Shown: positions 6,659 to 11,397 of the stretch, piece by piece
Position numbering within the stretch: position 1 is the first letter of the stretch
Layout of the letters: every line of letters starts with the position of its first letter
Assembly: GCA_044450785.1 (NCBI GenBank)
Contig: JBIOJM010000332.1
Location: 1-11,397, forward strand
Direction: 5' to 3'
Origin: JBIOJM01 sp044450785
Lineage (GTDB): Bacteria > Planctomycetota > Planctomycetia > Isosphaerales > Isosphaeraceae
Length of the DNA stretch: 11,397 nt
Notes under the pieces: generated by a model
What the model was told of the DNA's origin: nothing
Databases searched by the model: none
What the model saw: only the letters and a program-made list of their open reading frames with translations
Made by a program: the position numbers and the translations under genes

Positions 6659-8419
6659 ATGAGCACTCAGCCTCCCGCCGCGATCGATCAAGGTCCCCGC
6701 TGGCCCTGGGTGGTGCTGGGCTTGGGGCTCGTCTGGACGGCCTTGATCCGCGTGCCGTTGATTCTCAACGCCGAGGATCATCTCGACAGTGACCTCGCCG
6801 TCGATGGGCTGACGCTGCTCGACGCCGTCAACGGGCAGTGGCGATGGCACTATCCGGGAACGCCGTACATGGGCATCCTGCCCTTGCTGAGTTCCTATCC
6901 CCAGGCACGGGTCTGGGGGGCCAACGCGGTCACGCTGGTGAGTGGCGGGACGTTGATCTGGATGGCGGTCGTGGCCGCGACGTTCTGGCTGGCATGGAGG
7001 GCGTTCGGTCCGGTGGTGGCGGGCTGGGCGATCGTACCGTTGGTTTTTTCCTCGATCGGAACGATCTGGCTGTCGGGGCGCATCACGGGGGGCCACCTCC
7101 TGACGCTGGTCTGGCACACCATGGCCTTTGTGGGCATCCATGCCTGCCTGACGCGCGGCGGCGGGCTGCGCTGCGCTGCGCTGGGGCTATGGTGCGGCCT
7201 GGGTCTCTATCTGGATGCGATGTTCCTGTTCACCCTGGCGGGGTTCGTGCCCGCGGCGCTGCTCGCCTGGTTTTCCGGCGGGAGATCGCGCTCGGGGTTC
7301 GGCCTGGCCACGGTGTTTCTGGTCGCCCTCGGGTTTGGTCTCTTCCCTCGTGAAATTGGCCGGCGCGTCGATCCGTATGATGCATATCCCGCGCAGTTCG
7401 CTGTGACTTTCGAACGGTCAGCGGTTCGCGAACACGCCCGGCTGCTGGCGCTGCACTGCCTGCCGCGTTTGATCGCGGGCGCCGAGCTGAGCGTTTTGGA
7501 AGAGACGGTTATCGGACGTGAACACCTTGTGGATGGTCCGTTGCACTCCGCCTGGGTCAGGAGGGTTCAGTCGGTTTTGCCGCCGTGGCAGGAGTGGCTG
7601 GCGGTGTTGTTGCTGGCGGGTTTGGCTGTTGCGATCATCCGATTGGTGCTCGATCCTGTGTGGACGGGCGAACCCGCCCGGACGGCGGTCAGTCGCGGCG
7701 TTGTCCTCTCGGCGCTTCTGATCGGGGCCGCTCACCTCGTAAACAGCAACATCTTCAACTCAGACAACTATCGCTATCTCATCTATCTCTTGACCCCCTG
7801 GTCTCTGGGATTTGGGCTCTTGATGAGCGATCTGGCGAGGCGGGGACGACTCGGCTTCCTGGTTGCCGGTCTCTGCGCCGGCTTGCTGGTCGCGGTGATG
7901 ACCGCGGCCGCGTTCCACTGGTATCTAGAGGAACGTCATTATATTAACGGACAAGGAATTCCTGTTCGACGTCGCGCTGGGCCCTGGCGGGAGCTTGCGG
8001 TCGAGACGCCGGCATCTCCGAGATCGGCCAACAATCCCGGGCATTACACGGTTCCCCCCGACGTGACTCACGTCTTCGGAGGCTACTGGGACGTTTACCG
8101 AATGGCCTTCCTCTCAGGTGGGCGAATTTCCGGCATCCCATTTCCGATGTATCCCAACCGGTTTCATGGTTGGTCGCGCGGGCTCTCTCCGGGTCAAGGT
8201 AAGCTGTTGGCTCTGCGGCCGGATGCCCTATCGAGATCGGGGTCGCCGCAGCTAGCCTGGACGCCGATCTGGAGGAAGAGGCCGAGGCCGATCTCTGCTC
8301 CAACCCGGACGGAATGGCTGCCGCCGCTGTTGACGGTCTGGAAAGAGGACGGGCGCGATCCGGCCGAAGTGGAGCGTCTTCAGATCGAGGTCCCGTCACC
8401 CGAGCCCGTGAGGCGCTAG
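6659..8419 (+). CDS. GT-C type integral-membrane glycosyltransferase candidate (ArnT/PMT-like)
   Basis: A 586-aa polytopic membrane protein. After the first hydrophobic segment (about 17-36) comes an acidic loop DSDLAVDGL (43-51), then HYPGTPYMGILPLL (64-77). This is the arrangement seen in GT39/ArnT-like enzymes, where an acidic SDEAVxGL loop and a GxPYMG stretch form the lumenal active site. Here the usual Glu is Leu, but Asp45 is kept. Further hydrophobic segments occur at about 90-113, 117-134, 147-162, 168-205, 212-229, 322-341, 358-372, 384-400 and 407-428. The C-terminal 150 residues are soluble and contain GGYWDVYRMAFLSGG. Such enzymes move sugars from polyprenyl-phosphate donors on the outer face of the membrane. 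ATG 6659 is chosen over the longer frame from 6602, which overlaps copy 2 of Uma2. No good ribosome-binding site is seen. The glycosyltransferase call is inference from motif layout. Confidence 0.65.
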   Translation: MSTQPPAAIDQGPRWPWVVLGLGLVWTALIRVPLILNAEDHLDSDLAVDGLTLLDAVNGQWRWHYPGTPYMGILPLLSSYPQARVWGANAVTLVSGGTLIWMAVVAATFWLAWRAFGPVVAGWAIVPLVFSSIGTIWLSGRITGGHLLTLVWHTMAFVGIHACLTRGGGLRCAALGLWCGLGLYLDAMFLFTLAGFVPAALLAWFSGGRSRSGFGLATVFLVALGFGLFPREIGRRVDPYDAYPAQFAVTFERSAVREHARLLALHCLPRLIAGAELSVLEETVIGREHLVDGPLHSAWVRRVQSVLPPWQEWLAVLLLAGLAVAIIRLVLDPVWTGEPARTAVSRGVVLSALLIGAAHLVNSNIFNSDNYRYLIYLLTPWSLGFGLLMSDLARRGRLGFLVAGLCAGLLVAVMTAAAFHWYLEERHYINGQGIPVRRRAGPWRELAVETPASPRSANNPGHYTVPPDVTHVFGGYWDVYRMAFLSGGRISGIPFPMYPNRFHGWSRGLSPGQGKLLALRPDALSRSGSPQLAWTPIWRKRPRPISAPTRTEWLPPLLTVWKEDGRDPAEVERLQIEVPSPEPVRR

Positions 8420-8421
8420 AC

Positions 8422-10989
8422 GTGTCCAAGGGGGAGAGTGAACGATTCGACGGTTCGGGCGGGCTATTCGAGCGCCGTCCGTGGGGCTGGGGCGACCTGG
8501 TGGCGCTCTTGGTCTGGACGGTGGCGATCGCCGGGTTCTTCTGGGACGTCGTCAGCCTGCGCCGCGCGCTGTTTTACTTCGACATCACCGAGATCAACTA
8601 CCCTTATCGCGCCTTCTTCGCTGAAGAGCTGCGGGCCGGCCGGTTTTCACGCTGGTGCCCGGGGCTCTATTGCGGCCTGCCGCTCTACAGTGAGAGTCAG
8701 GCGGGGTATCTCCATCCTCTCAAGTACTTACTTTATCCTTGGATGGAGACCTGGCGGGCGTTCAACCTCGACACGGTCCTTTCGATCTGGCTGACCGGAC
8801 TGGGCACGTATCTCTGGCTGCGGCGTCACGTCGGGCCGGCAGGGGCCTTGACCGGTGCGGCCATCTTCGGCGCGAGCGGCTACGTTTGGGGCCACCTGAT
8901 CCACACCAGCATGATCAATGCCCTGGCCAGCGTGCCGTTCGTGGTCTGGGGACTGGAGTCGTCGTGGGCGTCGGGTCGATGGCGAGGGGTTGTGCTCGGC
9001 GGTCTGGCCCTCGCATTCGAGGTCTTCGCCGGCCACCTTCAGGACGCCTTGCTGACCGTTGGCCTGGTCGGCCTGTATTGTCTCTACCGCGCCGCGACCG
9101 AGCGCGGCTCGAGGGCGCGAGTCAGGACGGTAGGGATGGCAGTGGCCTTGGTCGGTGTCGGTGTGTTGGTCTCGGCGGTGCAGTGGGTCCCGTCCAAGGA
9201 GCTGCTCGATCGCTCGCCGCGCGCGGGGGGCTTGTCGTGGGACGACTTGACCTTTGCGTCATGGCACCCCGAGCTGCTGCCGACCCTGGTCGTCCGCGAA
9301 GCCTACGGCACGCGCGCGCGCGACACCGACTGGATGGACGGCTTTTACCCCTACCACGAGATGAACACGTACCTGGGCCTGATCGCCATTGTGTTGGCGG
9401 TCGTGGGCGCCGGAGGAGCGGCGGCGCGCGACCGCTGGTCGAGTTTCTGGGTCTTGCTCGTCGGGGTCGGCTTGGTCTTGATGCTGGGCAAATTCACGTG
9501 CCTATTCGACTTCGCGCATCGGGTGCCGGTACTGGGCAGCTCGCGAGAGCCGGTGCGGTTCCATCTCTGGGTGGCGCTCGGGGTCGCCGCGCTGGCGGCT
9601 GTGGGCGTCGAGCGGCTCGAGCGGCCCGGCGCGGTGTCGCTCCGCGGCGCACTGATCCTGACGGGTGTGCTGGTGGTGCTGTCGATCCCGATCCTCTGCT
9701 ACTTATATGCCCCGATCTGGATCGGTCCGAATCGCCGGTACACGCCGCGCAACTTCGCCCAATTCCGCTGGCTGGGTCATGAGCTGATTGTCTCCCTGAT
9801 TCGCACATCACTCCTGGCGGCGCTGGCCTGGTGGGCCGCTCGAAGCGCGGCGCGGACGAAGAGCCCGGCTCGCCGCGCCCTATGGGCCGCGCTCATGCCG
9901 GTCTTGATCATGGCTGATCTTCTGGGTGCCCACATTGCCGACGTACCGACGGTTGACCCACGGTACTGGACCGAACCGCCGAAGTCGGTCGGGCGATTGA
10001 AGTCCGACCCCAATCTGATTCGCGTCTTCGCCATGGCTGATAAGTCGTCCGGCGAGCCGGGGTACGCCTCGGAAAAGGTCGACTTTTTCGCGGTCCGCGA
10101 CACGCTGAATTGGAGCCTGCCCCTGGTCTGGCGCATTGCCTCGTCGAGGGGGGAGACTCCGATGATCGCTCGCCGCTTTCTCGATTACACCGACCATGTC
10201 TTGATCGGAAGGGGACGGCTGGACATTGAGGGGGTCTCGCACGTCATCACCGGCCGGCTCGGGAAGGGGAAGATCATCCCGGTGCGAAGTGAGCCGGCGG
10301 GCGCGGCGTTTATCCATCGGAACACCAAGGTCCTGCCCCGGGCACGGCTGGCCGGCCGGCCGGTCTACGCCCGTGATCAGCGCTCGGCCGTCGCCGCGTT
10401 GGATCGCCTGACCTTTGAGTCCAAGCTCCGCGACCATCTGGTCGTCGAGGATCCAACGCATCCGCTGCCGGCTGACGCGACGGTCTCAGGGACGGCCCAC
10501 ATCGTCGAAGACCTCCCTGAGCGGGTTGTGATCGAGGCCGACGCGACGACACCGGCGTACCTCGTCCTGTCCGACACGTTCGACCCCGGATGGTCGGCGA
10601 CCGTGGACGGTTTGCGAGAACCCATCCGGCCCGCCTATGTCGCTTTCCGCGCCGTCTCTCTTTCGCAGGGAAAGCACACGGTCGTTTTCACTTACCGCCC
10701 GGCGGGATTCGAGCTCGGTCTGGGGCTCTCCGGCTGCGGGATTCTGCTGGGGCTCGTGCTCTGGTTCTGGCCCCTGCGCCAGGCGGGGCTCGCCCCGGAC
10801 CACACAGTCTTGGGCTGGCCGCGTCGCTGGCGGACCTGGTGGTTCATGGCTCTCTTTGGGATCGTGCTCGTCTCGGCGATCGACATCGGACCTGGCGGAC
10901 GCCCGACGCTGCACAGCCGCTGGAAAGAGAGCATCCATCGCTTCACATGGGGGTCGGGGATCGAGGCCATGCGCGTCAAGGGGCAGTGA
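8422..10989 (+). CDS. YfhO-family polytopic membrane protein
   Basis: An 855-aa membrane protein of the YfhO family (GT-C-like; some members glycosylate cell-wall polymers using undecaprenyl-phosphate sugars). N-terminal signatures are YFDITEINYPYRAFFAEELR (52-71) and FSRWCPGLYCGLPLYSES (75-92), matching the acidic loop and the W-x-P-x(3)-x-G-x-P pattern of the family. Many hydrophobic segments follow up to about residue 510. A large soluble domain comes next, containing the family's closing motif DTFDPGWSATVDG (718-730). Two final membrane segments lie at about 763-783 and 807-826. GTG 8422 is chosen as start: it is two bases after the upstream stop with GAGG at 8410-8413. The same frame is open to ATG 8314, but that start would overlap the previous gene by 106 bases. 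Tight spacing implies co-transcription and a shared cell-surface glycan role (inference). Confidence 0.88.
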   Translation: MSKGESERFDGSGGLFERRPWGWGDLVALLVWTVAIAGFFWDVVSLRRALFYFDITEINYPYRAFFAEELRAGRFSRWCPGLYCGLPLYSESQAGYLHPLKYLLYPWMETWRAFNLDTVLSIWLTGLGTYLWLRRHVGPAGALTGAAIFGASGYVWGHLIHTSMINALASVPFVVWGLESSWASGRWRGVVLGGLALAFEVFAGHLQDALLTVGLVGLYCLYRAATERGSRARVRTVGMAVALVGVGVLVSAVQWVPSKELLDRSPRAGGLSWDDLTFASWHPELLPTLVVREAYGTRARDTDWMDGFYPYHEMNTYLGLIAIVLAVVGAGGAAARDRWSSFWVLLVGVGLVLMLGKFTCLFDFAHRVPVLGSSREPVRFHLWVALGVAALAAVGVERLERPGAVSLRGALILTGVLVVLSIPILCYLYAPIWIGPNRRYTPRNFAQFRWLGHELIVSLIRTSLLAALAWWAARSAARTKSPARRALWAALMPVLIMADLLGAHIADVPTVDPRYWTEPPKSVGRLKSDPNLIRVFAMADKSSGEPGYASEKVDFFAVRDTLNWSLPLVWRIASSRGETPMIARRFLDYTDHVLIGRGRLDIEGVSHVITGRLGKGKIIPVRSEPAGAAFIHRNTKVLPRARLAGRPVYARDQRSAVAALDRLTFESKLRDHLVVEDPTHPLPADATVSGTAHIVEDLPERVVIEADATTPAYLVLSDTFDPGWSATVDGLREPIRPAYVAFRAVSLSQGKHTVVFTYRPAGFELGLGLSGCGILLGLVLWFWPLRQAGLAPDHTVLGWPRRWRTWWFMALFGIVLVSAIDIGPGGRPTLHSRWKESIHRFTWGSGIEAMRVKGQ
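9311..9322. repeat. (CG)6 dinucleotide run inside the YfhO-family gene
   Basis: Six consecutive CG dinucleotides occur in the codons for Thr-Arg-Ala-Arg-Asp. The run keeps the reading frame and is explained by GC-rich codon choice. A length change here would shift the frame of the gene. Confidence 0.5.
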
Positions 10990-11180
10990 AGCAGGGCGAT
11001 GTGCGCCGGGCGGTGACCACCCACGGCATCCTCGTACGTGACGACCACATGGCTGGGAACGGCTTGGAGCGTGGTGCGTGGTCGGTTCATGGAGGCGTGA
11101 AAAGCCCGAGCGAGGAGGAAGAGCCCACACACGCGTTTGGGGCAGAAGAGGACTTCGAAGATCTTTTCCCAATCCACTAA
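10990..11180. other. Unassigned stretch open on both strands
   Basis: No recognisable gene. On the plus strand a frame starting inside the YfhO-family gene stays open to TAA 11178-11180, with a possible GTG start at 11001 (59 codons, acidic end FGAEEDFEDLFPIH). On the minus strand a frame from GTG 11177 (beginning MDWEKIFEVLFCPKRVCGLF) stays open through to 10692, deep inside the YfhO-family gene. Neither has a clear ribosome-binding site or a family I recognise. The minus-strand peptide up to about residue 63 looks slightly more protein-like, so this could be the 5' remnant of a gene broken at the YfhO junction. It could equally be non-coding GC-rich DNA, where opposing frames are often open together. 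Confidence 0.3.
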
Positions 11181-11219
11181 TCGACGATTACGTCGAGCTT
11201 CCTTGGCAACCCCAAGGAA
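11181..11219. repeat. Two adjacent hairpins after the membrane-protein operon
   Basis: TCGACG-ATTA-CGTCGA (11181-11196) is a 6-bp stem with a tetraloop. Two bases later TTCCTTGG-CAACC-CCAAGGAA (11199-11219) is an 8-bp stem with a 5-base loop. Both are perfect. Neither is followed by a T-run, so they are not classical intrinsic terminators. They may protect the mRNA 3' end or belong to a structured RNA with the inverted repeats downstream. Confidence 0.5.
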
Positions 11220-11238
11220 AGGTGAGGACCGGGTTGAA

Positions 11239-11248
11239 GCAACGTTGC
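11239..11248. repeat. Perfect 10-bp palindrome GCAACGTTGC
   Basis: An uninterrupted 10-bp palindrome in the non-coding tail, between the paired hairpins and the terminator-like element. It could be a protein-binding site, but no consensus is recognised. Confidence 0.3.
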
Positions 11249-11267
11249 GCTGTCTTATGCAGTTGGG

Positions 11268-11295
11268 ACCGGGCTCGAAATAAGATCCCGGTTTT
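11268..11295 (+). terminator. Candidate intrinsic terminator
   Basis: ACCGGG (11268-11273) pairs with CCCGGT (11287-11292) across a 13-base loop, and G-T wobbles could extend the base of the stem. A TTTT run (11292-11295) begins in the last paired base. It lies about 280 bases past the YfhO-family stop. The large loop and short T-run make this moderate evidence. Confidence 0.35.
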
Positions 11296-11365
11296 CCGAC
11301 AATGGTTGCGACGGAGTCGGGTTGCTCGCGGGAGTCCTCTCATCTGTGACCAAAGCCCTGCGGGC

Positions 11366-11390
11366 GCCGACCCCAGCCACTTGGGGCGGC
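11366..11390. repeat. Strong hairpin near right edge
   Basis: The left arm GCCG-A-CCCCA pairs with the right arm TGGGG-CGGC: nine base pairs with one bulged A and a 6-base loop (GCCACT). It lies seven bases from the window end, so its relation to any downstream gene cannot be seen. No T-run follows. Confidence 0.45.
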
Positions 11391-11397
11391 TCGGGGA

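Noticed and set aside
8739..9782. Long alternative-frame ORF of 347 codons inside the YfhO-family gene
   Set aside because: It is Arg/Gly-rich with no domain and lies fully inside a gene with clear family motifs. It is a GC-rich shadow frame.
10692..11177. The full 161-codon minus-strand ORF as a real gene
   Set aside because: Two thirds of it is antisense to the conserved C-terminus of the YfhO-family gene, and it lacks a ribosome-binding site. Only its first part is kept as a possible remnant.
11203..11223. GGCAACC followed by AAGGTG, reminiscent of SAM-I riboswitch core words
   Set aside because: GGCAACC is part of a perfect 8-bp hairpin and its loop, and the preceding kink-turn and P1/P2 elements of SAM-I are absent.
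11266..11292. Possible tRNA T-arm (GGGCTCGAA...TCCC)
   Set aside because: The loop is 13 bases rather than 7, and no acceptor, D or anticodon arms are found upstream.
11326..11397. Resemblance to part of a cobalamin riboswitch (CTGTGA followed by AGCCACT and GGGGA near the window end)
   Set aside because: The upstream AGGGAA and GGTG core elements are not present, the GCCACT falls in the loop of a simpler 9-bp hairpin, and the sequence ends before the defining downstream box.

Overview
GC-rich bacterial DNA, almost fully coding. Nothing here fixes the species. Tandem Uma2-family genes, a GT-C membrane protein next to a YfhO-family protein, and short iterated repeats in a spacer are all common in Planctomycetes (Isosphaeraceae-like), so I infer that phylum with modest confidence. 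No rRNA, tRNA, CRISPR array or intact mobile element is visible.

Region 1 (1-2092, +): the distal half of a sulfate/thiosulfate ABC importer operon. cysW (inner-membrane permease) is followed by a 38-codon small ORF and then cysA (ATPase). The small ORF fills the cysW-cysA gap exactly and overlaps the cysA start as ATGA. The partner permease (cysT/cysU) and binding protein would lie upstream of the window. The first 122 bases hold a strong ribosome-binding site, a tiny ORF stopped after six codons, and a short open frame, so the cysW start is uncertain.

Region 2 (2171-3277, -): pdxA, a 4-hydroxythreonine-4-phosphate dehydrogenase family gene, convergent with cysA. Region 3 (3561-5354, +): a radical SAM protein of the TIGR03960 type, divergent from pdxA, with a short spacer carrying an inverted repeat.

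Region 4 (5361-6629, +): a small tandem repeat, then two tandem Uma2-family (DUF820) genes about 68% identical by hand count. The first has lost the glutamate expected in the nuclease core. The second keeps it but differs at a nearby aspartate.

Region 5 (6659-10989, +): two large integral-membrane proteins two bases apart. One is a GT-C/ArnT-like glycosyltransferase candidate and the other a YfhO-family protein. They probably act together on cell-surface glycans using lipid-linked sugars (inference). Region 6 (10990-11397) has no convincing gene. It begins with a stretch open on both strands and continues with closely spaced inverted repeats, one of which looks like an intrinsic terminator.

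Most of the window is ordinary. The points most worth checking are the asymmetric Uma2 pair, the ATGA-coupled small ORF in the sulfate operon, and the structured tail at 11181-11390.
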